This document shows positions 18,568-27,327 of a stretch of DNA of 38,791 bases, one piece after another. The first letter of the stretch is position 1. Each line of letters opens with the position of its first letter. The notes below the pieces were generated by a model. It saw only the letters and a program-made list of their open reading frames with translations. It did no database searches and was not told where the DNA came from. Source of the DNA: Candidatus Omnitrophota bacterium (GTDB lineage: Bacteria; Omnitrophota; Gorgyraeia; B26-G9); the NCBI GenBank assembly GCA_018895275.1, contig JAHIOQ010000115.1, forward strand, positions 1 to 38,791. The letters run 5' to 3'. The position numbers and the translations under genes were made by a program.

Positions 18568-19356
18568 ATGAGACAAATGCCGGGATATAGTTCCGTATTA
18601 AAAACGAAGGCAACCACGTTTGTTACGTATGTAGGCGGGATTACGCTTTTATTGTTGCGTACGGTCGCAGGGATGTTTTCGCCGCCTTTTAAACGCAAAC
18701 AGCTTGTAGAGCAGATGAGTAAAACCGGCGTAGACAGTTTTGCGATTGTTTTCCTCACGGCATTTTTTGCCGGTATTGTGCTTGCTTTTCAGACCGCATA
18801 TACGATGAGAAAAATGTCGGCGGAGATTTATATTGCAAGCCTGGTCGGCCTGTCGATGACCAGAGAACTGGGCCCGGTGTTTACGGCCTTAGTGGTTGCC
18901 GCCCGTGTAGGAGCATCGATAACTGCCGAGGTGGGAACAATGCAGGTTACCGAACAGATAGATGCGCTCGAAACCCTGGCGATAAATCCGATAAAATATC
19001 TCGTGGTGCCGCGCTTCCTGGCCTTATGCCTGATGCTGCCGATATTGACGATATACGCGGATTTTGTCGGTATATTAGGCGGGTTTATCGTCGGTGTTTC
19101 CAAACTGCATATTTCACCGCATCTTTATATCCGGAAAACCTTTGATGCTTTAGTTTATAAGGATATTTTTAGCGGTTTATTAAAAGCCGTGATATTCGCG
19201 GCGATTATTTCTATTGTCGCTTGTTATGAGGGCATGCGCACGCGCGGCGGCGCGGAGGGTGTCGGCAGGTCGACAACCCTCTCTGTCGTGATTTCCTGCA
19301 TCCTGGTTATTGCTTCGGATTGTTTGTTTACGGCTTTATTCTATTTTATGTTTTAA
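18568..19356 (+). CDS. mlaE: MlaE-type ABC permease (lipid transport)
   Basis: A membrane permease of about 262 residues with five or six hydrophobic segments. It carries the MlaE/YrbE hallmarks LVGLSMTRELGPVFTALVVA and GASITAEVGTMQVTEQIDAL, followed by NPIKYLVVPR. In diderms MlaE works with MlaF and the MCE protein MlaD to move phospholipids between inner and outer membranes. The start is uncertain: GGAG (18561-18564) is close to the ATG at 18568 and rather far from the ATG at 18577. mlaF begins 13 bases downstream. Confidence 0.92.
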   Translation: MRQMPGYSSVLKTKATTFVTYVGGITLLLLRTVAGMFSPPFKRKQLVEQMSKTGVDSFAIVFLTAFFAGIVLAFQTAYTMRKMSAEIYIASLVGLSMTRELGPVFTALVVAARVGASITAEVGTMQVTEQIDALETLAINPIKYLVVPRFLALCLMLPILTIYADFVGILGGFIVGVSKLHISPHLYIRKTFDALVYKDIFSGLLKAVIFAAIISIVACYEGMRTRGGAEGVGRSTTLSVVISCILVIASDCLFTALFYFMF

Positions 19357-19369
19357 AAGGACATATTAC

Positions 19370-20161
19370 ATGATTCGTATTAATAGTCTCCATAAAATGT
19401 TTGATGAGCAACCGGTACTGCACGGCGTTGACCTTGAAATTAATGAAGGCGAAACACTTGTGATTATCGGCCGCTCCGGCTGCGGCAAGAGCGTGCTGCT
19501 TAAACACATGATCGGGATTTTGCGGCCGGATAGCGGGGAAGTTTTTATTGACGGGCAGAATATCTCGCGGCTTAAAGGCAATGATTTTGTGCGGCTGCGC
19601 ATGAAATTTGGAATGCTTTTTCAGGGCGCGGCGCTTTTTGATTCACTAAATGTGTATGAAAATGTAGGTTTTGCATTGATAGAGCATACGAATTTAAAAG
19701 AAGCGGAAATCAGGGAACGTGTCCGCCGTGCCTTGGAGAGCGTTGACCTGGCGCATATAGAACAGAAAAAGCCCGCGGAACTGAGTGGCGGCATGAAGAA
19801 AAGGGTAGGGCTGGCGCGGGCAATATGTAATAATCCGCGGATTATTCTTTATGATGAGCCGACGACAGGACTTGACCCGATAATGGCGGACATGATTAAT
19901 GAGCTTATTATCCGGCTGCATCGTCAGCTGCGCGTTACCTCCGTTGTCGTGACGCATGACATGACATCGGCGTATAAGGTAGCTACGCGAATTGCGATGC
20001 TTTATGAAGGAAAGATTGTTGCTCAGGGTACGCCGGATGAAATAAAAAATACTAAGGACCCGGTTGTGCGGCAATTCATAACCGGCGCGGCGCATGGGCC
20101 GATAACCGATAGCGGCAACAACCGGCGTGAAGAATATAGAAACATAGGGGGAGAAAAATAA
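19370..20161 (+). CDS. mlaF: MlaF-type ABC ATPase (lipid transport)
   Basis: A 263-residue ABC ATPase with Walker A GRSGCGKSV (residues 35-43), the Q-loop MLFQGAALFDSLNVYENV, the signature LSGGMKKRV, Walker B IILYDEPTTGLDP and the switch histidine VVTHDM. The GAALFDSL and EPTTGLDPI stretches are characteristic of MlaF. I start it at the ATG at 19370 after AAAAGGA; an earlier in-frame start at 19310 lies inside mlaE. The last 25 residues are polar and probably flexible. mlaD begins one base after its stop. Confidence 0.93.
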   Translation: MIRINSLHKMFDEQPVLHGVDLEINEGETLVIIGRSGCGKSVLLKHMIGILRPDSGEVFIDGQNISRLKGNDFVRLRMKFGMLFQGAALFDSLNVYENVGFALIEHTNLKEAEIRERVRRALESVDLAHIEQKKPAELSGGMKKRVGLARAICNNPRIILYDEPTTGLDPIMADMINELIIRLHRQLRVTSVVVTHDMTSAYKVATRIAMLYEGKIVAQGTPDEIKNTKDPVVRQFITGAAHGPITDSGNNRREEYRNIGGEK

Positions 20162-20162
20162 A

Positions 20163-20984
20163 ATGAAGGGGATAAGCATAGAATTTAAGGTCGGGTTTTT
20201 TATAATTATTGCTATCGCTGTCTTATCAATGATGGTATTTCAAATCGGCGGGCTCAATATTTTTAATGCCAATATGTATAAACTCAGCGTTATTTTTGAT
20301 TTTGTGAACGGCATAGCCAAGGATGCTCCGGTACATGTTGCCGGAGTTAATGTCGGCAAAGTCGAAGGGGTGGAGATATTTTATAATTTACAGCAGCAGC
20401 AGACACAGGTAAGGCTGCGGATGATGCTGCAAAATACGGTAAAAATACCGAAAGATTCTGTGGCCTATATTAATTCTTTGGGGATTCTGGGAGAAAAATA
20501 TGTGGAAATCGTTCCCGGGAAAGAGCGTGATAATTTTTTGTCGGAGGGTGATTTTCTTATCGGAAACAACCCTGTGCAGCTGGAAAAGCTGACGGAATCG
20601 CTTGTGGATATAGTCGGTGATCAAACGGTTCGGGATTCTTTGCGGGAAAGTTTTTATAACGTAAGAATTGCCACGGAAAACCTGCGCGAGGCAAGTGAGG
20701 GGCTTAATGAAGCGGTGACGGAAGTTAAAAAGGGGAAGGGTACGATAGGAAAACTTATAAAGGATGATTCTCTTTATACGCAAACCGAGATGATGGTTGC
20801 GAATCTGAATCAGAAATTGGATAAGACGATTACGGATTTGAATGCTTCGCTCAATGATTTGATAAACGACCTGAAAACGCATCCGTGGAAGCTGTTCCAG
20901 AGGCCGGCGAAGAAAAAAACGCCGACAAAGACAAAAGACAGCGGCGATACTAAAAGTAATCGCGGTTACCTTATACATAAATAA
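20163..20984 (+). CDS. mlaD: MlaD-type MCE-domain protein
   Basis: A 273-residue periplasmic lipid-binding subunit. A single N-terminal transmembrane anchor (about residues 10-28) is followed by an MCE domain (about 37-115) with GIAKDAPVHVAGVNVGKVEG and LGILGEKYVEI. The long C-terminal helical region (about 150-240) includes KGKGTIGKLIKDDSLY, a recurring element of larger MCE proteins. The last 30 residues are lysine-rich. MCE rings shuttle phospholipids in the Mla system. MlaC, MlaB and MlaA are not in the window. radA starts 2 bases after the stop. Confidence 0.92.
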   Translation: MKGISIEFKVGFFIIIAIAVLSMMVFQIGGLNIFNANMYKLSVIFDFVNGIAKDAPVHVAGVNVGKVEGVEIFYNLQQQQTQVRLRMMLQNTVKIPKDSVAYINSLGILGEKYVEIVPGKERDNFLSEGDFLIGNNPVQLEKLTESLVDIVGDQTVRDSLRESFYNVRIATENLREASEGLNEAVTEVKKGKGTIGKLIKDDSLYTQTEMMVANLNQKLDKTITDLNASLNDLINDLKTHPWKLFQRPAKKKTPTKTKDSGDTKSNRGYLIHK

Positions 20985-20986
20985 TA

Positions 20987-22366
20987 ATGAAGATTAAAAC
21001 AATATTTATTTGTCAGGAATGCGGATATAATACGGCAAAGTGGATCGGCCGCTGTCCTGAGTGCGCCAGCTGGAACTCACTGGTGGAAGAGATTCGGCAG
21101 AAGCTTAAGACAAAACCCCGCGTTTTGCTTTTGGACGCTTTTTCCAAACCGCAGCGACTTAGCGAGGTAAAGATGTCCGCTGAGCTGCGCATGAAAACGG
21201 ATATAGCCGAGTTGGACCATGTCTTAGGCGGCGGGATTGTCCAAGGATCAGTGGTGCTTATCGGCGGTGCCCCGGGTATCGGTAAATCGACATTGTTGCT
21301 GCAGATGTGCGGGGCGTTGAACAAAAAAGGCAAAAAGATCTTATATATCAGTGCGGAAGAATCGGCGCAGCAGACCAAGATGCGGGCAGAACGTATCGCA
21401 AACGCGACGGATGAATTATATATCGTATGCGAAACAAATCTTGATGTAATATTGGAACACATTAAGAAGATTTCTCCCGATGTGATTATTGCCGATTCCA
21501 TTCAGGTGCTTTATAGCGAAGAGATTGCCAGTGCTGCCGGCAGTGTCGGACAAGTCAGGGAATGCGCGGCGAAATTGACGGTTTTGGCGAAAAATTCCGG
21601 GGTCGCGGTTTTTCTTGTCGGCCATGTGACGAAAGAAGGCTCAATTGCCGGCCCCCGTGTTCTTGAACATCTGGTTGATTCGGTATTATATTTTGAGGGA
21701 GACAGTCAGACAAGTTTCCGGATTTTACGTGCCGTAAAAAACCGTTTCGGCTCAACCAATGAAATCGGGATATTCGAAATGACCGCTGCCGGACTCAAAG
21801 AAGTGGATAATCCTTCGCAGATGTTTTTGACGGAACGAGCTTACAAAACGTCCGGTTCTGCGGTAGTGGCGACTATGGAAGGTTCGCGGCCGATCCTGGT
21901 CGAGATTCAATCCCTGGTCAGCCCGACGAATTTTGGATTGCCGCGCCGGCAGACTACCGGCATTGATTTTAGCAGGGCATCGCTTTTGATTGCCGTTTTG
22001 GAAAAAAGGGCGCATTGCGCATTACAGACACAGGATATTTACCTTAATGTTGCCGGAGGGGTGAGAATCGTTGAGCCGGCGGCAGATTTAGCGATAATCG
22101 CGGCGATTGCTTCGAGTTTTAAGGAAAAACCGCTTTCCGGCGGCGATGTAATCCTGGGCGAGGTCGGCTTAGGCGGAGAGGTGCGGGCGGTGACTCACGT
22201 GGATATGCGGATTAAAGAGGCAATGAAACTTGGCTTTAAACGGGTGTTTTTGCCGCAAAAAAATTTTAAGATGGAAATGGAAAAAACGAAAAAGACAAAT
22301 ATTTCGCTGATCGGCGTGGAAAGCGTAAAAGAAGCTCTGGAACTTATTTTTGCCGACAATGGTTAA
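20987..22366 (+). CDS. radA: RadA/Sms DNA repair ATPase
   Basis: A 459-residue RadA. A four-cysteine zinc finger (C9/C12 and C23/C26) is followed by a RecA-like domain with Walker A GGAPGIGKST near 92, the RadA-specific KNRFG motif near 251, and a C-terminal Lon-protease-like domain containing LNVAGGVRIVEPAADLAIIAA. RadA is a DnaB-type branch-migration helicase that helps homologous recombination. Its position after clpC and before a yacL-like gene matches Firmicutes, except that Mla genes separate it from clpC and disA is missing. Confidence 0.96.
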   Translation: MKIKTIFICQECGYNTAKWIGRCPECASWNSLVEEIRQKLKTKPRVLLLDAFSKPQRLSEVKMSAELRMKTDIAELDHVLGGGIVQGSVVLIGGAPGIGKSTLLLQMCGALNKKGKKILYISAEESAQQTKMRAERIANATDELYIVCETNLDVILEHIKKISPDVIIADSIQVLYSEEIASAAGSVGQVRECAAKLTVLAKNSGVAVFLVGHVTKEGSIAGPRVLEHLVDSVLYFEGDSQTSFRILRAVKNRFGSTNEIGIFEMTAAGLKEVDNPSQMFLTERAYKTSGSAVVATMEGSRPILVEIQSLVSPTNFGLPRRQTTGIDFSRASLLIAVLEKRAHCALQTQDIYLNVAGGVRIVEPAADLAIIAAIASSFKEKPLSGGDVILGEVGLGGEVRAVTHVDMRIKEAMKLGFKRVFLPQKNFKMEMEKTKKTNISLIGVESVKEALELIFADNG

Positions 22367-22394
22367 CTAAATTTTCGAAAGGAAGGGGAAATAT

Positions 22395-23429
22395 ATGACA
22401 TTATTTTTTGTCCGGGGTTTTTTTACGCTTATTAGTATGCTTGTCGGTTATCAAATCGGGGCGTTATTAGGCTCTCCGCAGTCTGACAGCGCATTGATTG
22501 GCCTGGGAATCGGCGCGGTCGTAAGTATCGGTATAATTCTTGTCGAACGTGGATTGCGGCGTATTTCCGTACGCGGGTTGTCCAGTGCGGTGTTTGGGCT
22601 GATTTTCGGCCTTTTGGCGGCAAAACTGCTTACGGAAGCGGTGATGCTGCTGCCGGTTGATGAGGCGACGGCAAGAACGATGCGGGTTATTTTTACGCTG
22701 GTGTTATGTTATTTAGGCATGATCGTTGCTATTCGCGGACGCGACGAATTCAACCTGATAATTCCTTACGTAAAGTTTACGCGGCATGACCAGGTTCAGC
22801 AGAATATCGTGCTTGATACGAGTGTGATTATTGACGGCAGAATAATCGATATTTGTCAAACTAAATTTATCGAGGGGCGCTTGATTATCCCGCGTTTTGT
22901 ATTGAAGGAATTGCAGCAGATTGCGGATTCTTCGGATACGTTAAAGAGAAATCGAGGCCGCCGTGGATTGGATATTTTAAATAAAATACAAAAATTGGAT
23001 CGTGTTGTGGTAAAAATTCATGACGAGGATTTTCCGGAAATCAGCGAAGTTGACGCTAAGCTGGTAAAGATGGCAAAGGTGCTCGACGGCAAGATATTTA
23101 CCAATGATTATAACCTGAACAAAGTTGCCGAGCTGGAAGGGGTAGCCGTACTGAATATTAACGAATTAGCGAATGCCTTAAAACCGGTCGTGCTGCCGGG
23201 TGAAATGATGGAGGTAAAAATAGTCAAAGAGGGCAAGGAATATAATCAGGGAGTTGCCTATCTTGATGACGGCACGATGGTTGTGGTTGAGGAAGGGCGT
23301 AAGCTTATCGGTCAGACGTTGGAGGTATTAGTTACAAGCGTATTGCAAACCTCCGCGGGAAGGATGATTTTCGGCCGGGTGGACGAAACCTATAAGCAAT
23401 CTGGAAAGCCGCGCAACGGCAAAAGCTGA
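22395..23429 (+). CDS. yacL: YacL-like membrane PIN-TRAM protein
   Basis: A 344-residue protein with three or four N-terminal transmembrane helices (residues about 3-115), a PIN nuclease-like domain starting at VLDTSVIIDGRIIDI (first aspartate near 141) with later acidic residues in EVDAKLVKMA and FTNDYNLNKVA, and a C-terminal TRAM domain (about 275-335). The family is found next to ispD in many bacteria and is presumed to be a membrane-anchored ribonuclease; its substrate is unknown. GGAAGGGG lies before the ATG. ispD follows within 35 bases. Confidence 0.9.
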   Translation: MTLFFVRGFFTLISMLVGYQIGALLGSPQSDSALIGLGIGAVVSIGIILVERGLRRISVRGLSSAVFGLIFGLLAAKLLTEAVMLLPVDEATARTMRVIFTLVLCYLGMIVAIRGRDEFNLIIPYVKFTRHDQVQQNIVLDTSVIIDGRIIDICQTKFIEGRLIIPRFVLKELQQIADSSDTLKRNRGRRGLDILNKIQKLDRVVVKIHDEDFPEISEVDAKLVKMAKVLDGKIFTNDYNLNKVAELEGVAVLNINELANALKPVVLPGEMMEVKIVKEGKEYNQGVAYLDDGTMVVVEEGRKLIGQTLEVLVTSVLQTSAGRMIFGRVDETYKQSGKPRNGKS

Positions 23430-23463
23430 AAACCGTTTTTTCGGACTTATTTTGGAGTTTGAG

Positions 23464-24153
23464 ATGAAAAACATAGTAGCTATTGTCCCGGCAGCCGGTT
23501 CGGGGAAACGTTTGAAATTAAAACAGGCAAAACCGTATGTATGCTTGGACGGGAAGCCGTTATTGGCGCACACCCTGCAGGTTCTCGAAAAATCGCGGAA
23601 AATAAAGGCAATAATCGTAGTCGTCGAGAAGATGCAGTTAGCCCGGGCGCGGGCCCTTGTTAAAAAATTTGGGATTAACAAAGTCACGGCAATTGTTGCC
23701 GGCGGCGCTACCCGCAGCGAATCCGTATTGCGTGCGCTTGCGGCAGTGGCGCCGGATACGGAATTTGTGCTTATTCACGACGGAGCGCGGCCTTTTGCGA
23801 GTGTGGCGCTTATCGACCGCTGCATTCGGGCGGCGCTGCGCCATAAGGCGGTTATTTGTGCCGTGCCCTGCGCGCAGACGATAAAGGCGGTTGATAAAAA
23901 TTTGGATGTTATTTCTACGCTTGAGCGCAGCGTGTTGTGGCAGGTGCAGACCCCGCAGGTTTTTGCCTATAGTCTTTTAACACGCGCATATGAAAAATAT
24001 AAAAAGGGAAAAGTAAGCTTTTTTGATGACGCATCTCTGGTGGAGCAACTGCCGTATAAGGTAAGGGTCGTACCGGGTACGGACACTAATATAAAAATAA
24101 CTACGCTTGACGATTTGAAGATCGCCAGGGCTTTGTTAAAAAGGGAGAGATAA
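23464..24153 (+). CDS. ispD: IspD, 2-C-methyl-D-erythritol 4-phosphate cytidylyltransferase
   Basis: A 229-residue MEP-pathway enzyme that transfers CMP to methylerythritol phosphate in isoprenoid synthesis. The nucleotide-binding loop is PAAGSGKRL at the N-terminus, with HDGARPF and the C-terminal signatures WQVQTPQVF and DDASLVE. I take the ATG at 23464, with GGAG 7 bases upstream, over an in-frame TTG at 23452. It is followed after 45 bases by ispF, which acts two steps later in the same pathway; ispE is not in the window. Confidence 0.95.
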   Translation: MKNIVAIVPAAGSGKRLKLKQAKPYVCLDGKPLLAHTLQVLEKSRKIKAIIVVVEKMQLARARALVKKFGINKVTAIVAGGATRSESVLRALAAVAPDTEFVLIHDGARPFASVALIDRCIRAALRHKAVICAVPCAQTIKAVDKNLDVISTLERSVLWQVQTPQVFAYSLLTRAYEKYKKGKVSFFDDASLVEQLPYKVRVVPGTDTNIKITTLDDLKIARALLKRER

Positions 24154-24198
24154 GCCGAAACTCTAAATAAGTGGTAAAAACGTTCGACGGAGCGTGAT

Positions 24199-24675
24199 AT
24201 GCGGATAGGATACGGTTATGACATTCATCAGCTGGCAGAAGGCAGGAAGCTGTATATCGGCGGGATAGAAATCCCCTGCGCGAAGGGGTTGCTGGGGCAT
24301 TCGGATGCGGATGTTCTTTTGCATGCGATTTGCGACAGCCTGCTGGGCGCGGCCGGCTTAGGAGATATTGGAGAGCATTTCCCGGATACGGACCCTAGCT
24401 TTAAGGATATTGCCGGCTTGGAATTATTGAAAACAACGGTAGCGATGGTCGGCGGTAAGGGGTATGAGATTGAAAATGTGGATTGCATTGTTTTTGCCGA
24501 AACAGTCAAAATAACCCCGTATAAAGCAAAAATAAAAGATTGCCTCAAGGCAGTTTTAAATATTAGTCCCGCGCGAATAAACATAAAGGCGAAAACAATG
24601 GAAGGCCTGGATAGCGTTGGGCAGAATAAGGCAATAGCCGCGGCAAGTATGGTGTTGCTAAAGGAGAAGTTTTAG
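24199..24675 (+). CDS. ispF: IspF, 2-C-methyl-D-erythritol 2,4-cyclodiphosphate synthase
   Basis: A 158-residue trimeric enzyme that cyclises CDP-methylerythritol phosphate. Metal ligands lie in GYDIHQL (D8, H10) and HSDADVLLHAICDSLLGA (including H42). Also visible are GDIGEHFPDTDP and the C-terminal KTMEGLDSVGQNKAIAA box. Full length for the family. A 234-base AT-rich gap follows before cysE. Confidence 0.96.
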   Translation: MRIGYGYDIHQLAEGRKLYIGGIEIPCAKGLLGHSDADVLLHAICDSLLGAAGLGDIGEHFPDTDPSFKDIAGLELLKTTVAMVGGKGYEIENVDCIVFAETVKITPYKAKIKDCLKAVLNISPARINIKAKTMEGLDSVGQNKAIAAASMVLLKEKF

Positions 24676-24722
24676 TCTGTGCGACAGCTATGGTACTATC
24701 TCTACTAAATAACGGTATCGTT

Positions 24723-24857
24723 AAAAAATCAAATATCAAAAATTAAATATTAAAATGACATATCAAAATGTAAAATTTAAAAAAACCGTATTTAAAGGCA
24801 ACTTGAAATTTTTGAATTTTACATTGTAATTTTGACTTTTACATTTTGATTTTTTAT
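24723..24857. repeat. AT-rich long imperfect inverted repeat
   Basis: The left part (about 24723-24785) and the right part (about 24802-24857) are imperfect reverse complements. They share AAAAAATCAAA at the outer ends and AATGTAAAATT near the inner ends. It occupies most of the gap between ispF and cysE and has no coding potential. It may fold as a long hairpin in RNA, act as a transcription end, or be a decayed repeat. Confidence 0.5.
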
Positions 24858-24909
24858 TTAATAAGATACTATGATATATAAGTTATGACTTTTTAGAAGG
24901 CGGTGTGCG

Positions 24910-25587
24910 ATGTTGGAAATAATTATGACTCTATTCATCGGTTTTGTTCTGGCGGTGAGCGTTGTTGCGGTTGTTTTTAAGGATGAAGTACGTTCTACGC
25001 GGGAGCGTGATCCGGCGGCAACGAATATTCTTGAAATATTGCTGACTTATGCCGGATTGCACGCGCTTATCCTGCATCGTATCGCCCATGTGTTGTGGAA
25101 TATGAAAGTTCCATTTTTTCCACGCTGGTTGTCCCAGTTTAACCGCTGGCTTACGGGGATTGAGATTCATCCGGCGGCAAAAATAGGGAAAGGATTGTTT
25201 ATCGACCACGGTATGGGCGTGGTGATCGGAGAAACAACGGTTATCGGTGATAATGTTACCTTATATCAAGGGGTGACACTTGGCGGAACGGGCAAGGAAA
25301 AAGGCAAGCGGCATCCCAATATCGGCGATAATGTCGTGATTGGCGCCGGAGCAAAAATCCTGGGAAATATAACCATGGGCGACAATTCCTATGTGGGAGC
25401 AAATGCCGTAGTGATTAAGGATGTCCCGCCAAATTCTACGGTGGTGGGCGTTCCCGGGCGCGTGACAAAACAGGACGGTAAAAAGATGGAAACAATGCTG
25501 GACCATGTTCATGTTTTTGACCCGATTATGCAGAAAATAGAAGAATTGCAAAATAGGATTGATAATCTGGAAAAGGATAATAAATAA
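24910..25587 (+). CDS. cysE: Serine O-acetyltransferase
   Basis: A 225-residue CysE that makes O-acetylserine, the precursor of cysteine. The C-terminal left-handed beta-helix is clear: [51 protein letters not shown] and [13 protein letters not shown]. It is preceded by a short helical domain. The N-terminal 25 residues are strongly hydrophobic ([18 protein letters not shown]), so the enzyme may be membrane-associated, which is unusual for CysE. It lies 40 bases before cysS, so cysteine supply is next to cysteine-tRNA charging. Confidence 0.93.
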   Translation: MLEIIMTLFIGFVLAVSVVAVVFKDEVRSTRERDPAATNILEILLTYAGLHALILHRIAHVLWNMKVPFFPRWLSQFNRWLTGIEIHPAAKIGKGLFIDHGMGVVIGETTVIGDNVTLYQGVTLGGTGKEKGKRHPNIGDNVVIGAGAKILGNITMGDNSYVGANAVVIKDVPPNSTVVGVPGRVTKQDGKKMETMLDHVHVFDPIMQKIEELQNRIDNLEKDNK

Positions 25588-25594
25588 ACTGTAG

Positions 25595-25615
25595 GGGCAG
25601 GGCTTGTCCCTGCCC
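25595..25615 (+). repeat. GC-rich intergenic hairpin between cysE and cysS
   Basis: GGGCAGGG pairs with CCCTGCCC around a 5-base loop (CTTGT). No T-run follows, so it is unlikely to be a strong terminator. Its high GC content against AT-rich flanks suggests a small inserted palindromic repeat. Confidence 0.5.
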
Positions 25616-25627
25616 GAGTAGAATAAT

Positions 25628-27130
25628 ATGATTAAAATTTATAATTCTTTAACAGGTAAAAAAGAAGAATTCAAGCCGATAAGAGACGGCGAAGTCAAGA
25701 TGTATGTGTGCGGGCCGACGGTATATGATGTCAGCCATATCGGGCATCTGCGGGCGGCATTTGTTTTTGACGTTATCCGCAGGTACATGGAATACAAGGG
25801 CTTTAAGGTTACCTTTGCGCGCAATATCACGGATATCGACGATAAGATTATAAACCGCGCGCGGCAGGAACTTGGCGGCGGTACCGGGGAGCTTAGTCAA
25901 AAGGTAAAAGAGGTGGCGCATAAATACACACTTCTTTATGAAGAAGACATGGAGGCTTTTGGTATAAAGAAGCCGGATATCCAGCCGAAAGCCACGGAAC
26001 ATATATCAGATATGATTTCCATGATCCGGACGCTGATTGATAAGGGGGTTGCTTACGAGTCCGCGGGCGATGTCTATTTTTCCGTGCGTAAATTCCCAGA
26101 ATACGGCAGGCTTTCGCATCAAAGTATCGACCAGATGATGGAAGGGGTGCGCAAAGCGGCGGAGGGAGAGAAAAAAGACCCGTTGGATTTTGCCCTTTGG
26201 AAAAAGGCGAAGGAAGGGGAGCCGTTCTGGCCCAGCCCCTGGGGAAATGGCCGGCCGGGCTGGCATATCGAGTGTTCGGTGATGAGTACCAATTACCTTG
26301 GCGCTACGTTTGACATCCACGGTGGCGGCAGGGACCTGATTTTTCCGCATCATGAAAATGAGATCGCGCAGGCTGAGGCAGCTACGGGAAAACCCTTTGC
26401 CCGATGCTGGATTCATAACGGACTTTTAACCGTGGAAAAAGAAAAGATGGCTAAGTCACTCGGTAATTTTGTTACGGTTAAAGATATACTGGATAAATAT
26501 CATCCGGATGTGCTTAAAATATTTTTCCTGCAGGCGCATTATTCAAGTTCCGTGGACTTCTCCTGGGAAAAGATGGAAGAGGCAAAAAAGGCCTATGAAC
26601 GTTTTTCTATATTTTTTTATCGTGCTAACGAGCTTATTGAACGATATGGTGACAAAGAAGAAGGAGAAGAAGCAAGCGCGTGGCGGGCAGTTATCGAATT
26701 GACTCATGCGCAGGGTTTTATTGGCGCTATGGATGATGATTTTAATACGGCAGGCGCTTTGGCAAGGCTTTTTGAAATAGTAAGCGCCGGTAATTGTATT
26801 ATTGATGATCAGAAGCTGAATGAGGCAGAAAAAAGAGCATTGTTGGAGCTTGCTTGTGAAAGAATTAGAAAATTTGGTAACGTGTTAGCTTTGTTTGAGA
26901 ATGAGGAGCCTAAGCCCGGAAAAGAAATGGTTAAAGCGCTAATGGAAAGTTTAGGTTACGATGGGCAACAGGATTTTACGGGGTTCATTGAAGCTTTAAT
27001 TGAAAAAAGAATTCTTTTACGAAAGGCAAAAGAATTTAAAAAAGCCGATAATATCAGGAATAAGCTTCTAGAGGCCGGTGTTATTCTTGAAGACAAAAAA
27101 GACGGGACCACAGGCTGGAGATTGAAGTGA
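25628..27130 (+). CDS. cysS: Cysteinyl-tRNA synthetase
   Basis: A 500-residue class I CysRS. The HIGH motif is at residues 37-40, the zinc cysteine at C28 (YVCGPTVYD), with further zinc-site residues in WHIECSVMS and HHENEIAQAEA. The signature lysine loop is KMAKSLGN near 273 (KMAKS instead of KMSKS, a common variant). A helical anticodon-binding C-terminus follows. It is the last gene of the long housekeeping run; a promoter for the next unit lies 33 bases downstream. Confidence 0.96.
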   Translation: MIKIYNSLTGKKEEFKPIRDGEVKMYVCGPTVYDVSHIGHLRAAFVFDVIRRYMEYKGFKVTFARNITDIDDKIINRARQELGGGTGELSQKVKEVAHKYTLLYEEDMEAFGIKKPDIQPKATEHISDMISMIRTLIDKGVAYESAGDVYFSVRKFPEYGRLSHQSIDQMMEGVRKAAEGEKKDPLDFALWKKAKEGEPFWPSPWGNGRPGWHIECSVMSTNYLGATFDIHGGGRDLIFPHHENEIAQAEAATGKPFARCWIHNGLLTVEKEKMAKSLGNFVTVKDILDKYHPDVLKIFFLQAHYSSSVDFSWEKMEEAKKAYERFSIFFYRANELIERYGDKEEGEEASAWRAVIELTHAQGFIGAMDDDFNTAGALARLFEIVSAGNCIIDDQKLNEAEKRALLELACERIRKFGNVLALFENEEPKPGKEMVKALMESLGYDGQQDFTGFIEALIEKRILLRKAKEFKKADNIRNKLLEAGVILEDKKDGTTGWRLK

Positions 27131-27163
27131 TATATATACATAAAGATAAAAAAGTAATATTGC

Positions 27164-27192
27164 TTGACACTAAAAAATGACGGTGATATACT
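27164..27192 (+). promoter_or_regulatory. Sigma-70-type promoter for the ROK regulator
   Basis: TTGACA (27164-27169) and TATACT (27187-27192) are separated by exactly 17 bases. The predicted leader to the ATG at 27328 is about 130 bases and AT-rich. It contains an imperfect stem near 27268-27297 but no riboswitch that I recognise. Confidence 0.8.
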
Positions 27193-27327
27193 TTTTTTGT
27201 GATTTAGAAATGTGTTAACTATATTTCTTTAAAAAGATTCCTAAATTTAAAAAGTGTTTTTAAAAGAGTTACGCTTACTAAAGAAGCATAAGTGACTCTA
27301 TTTTAGATTGAAAAGCGAGGAGGTAAA

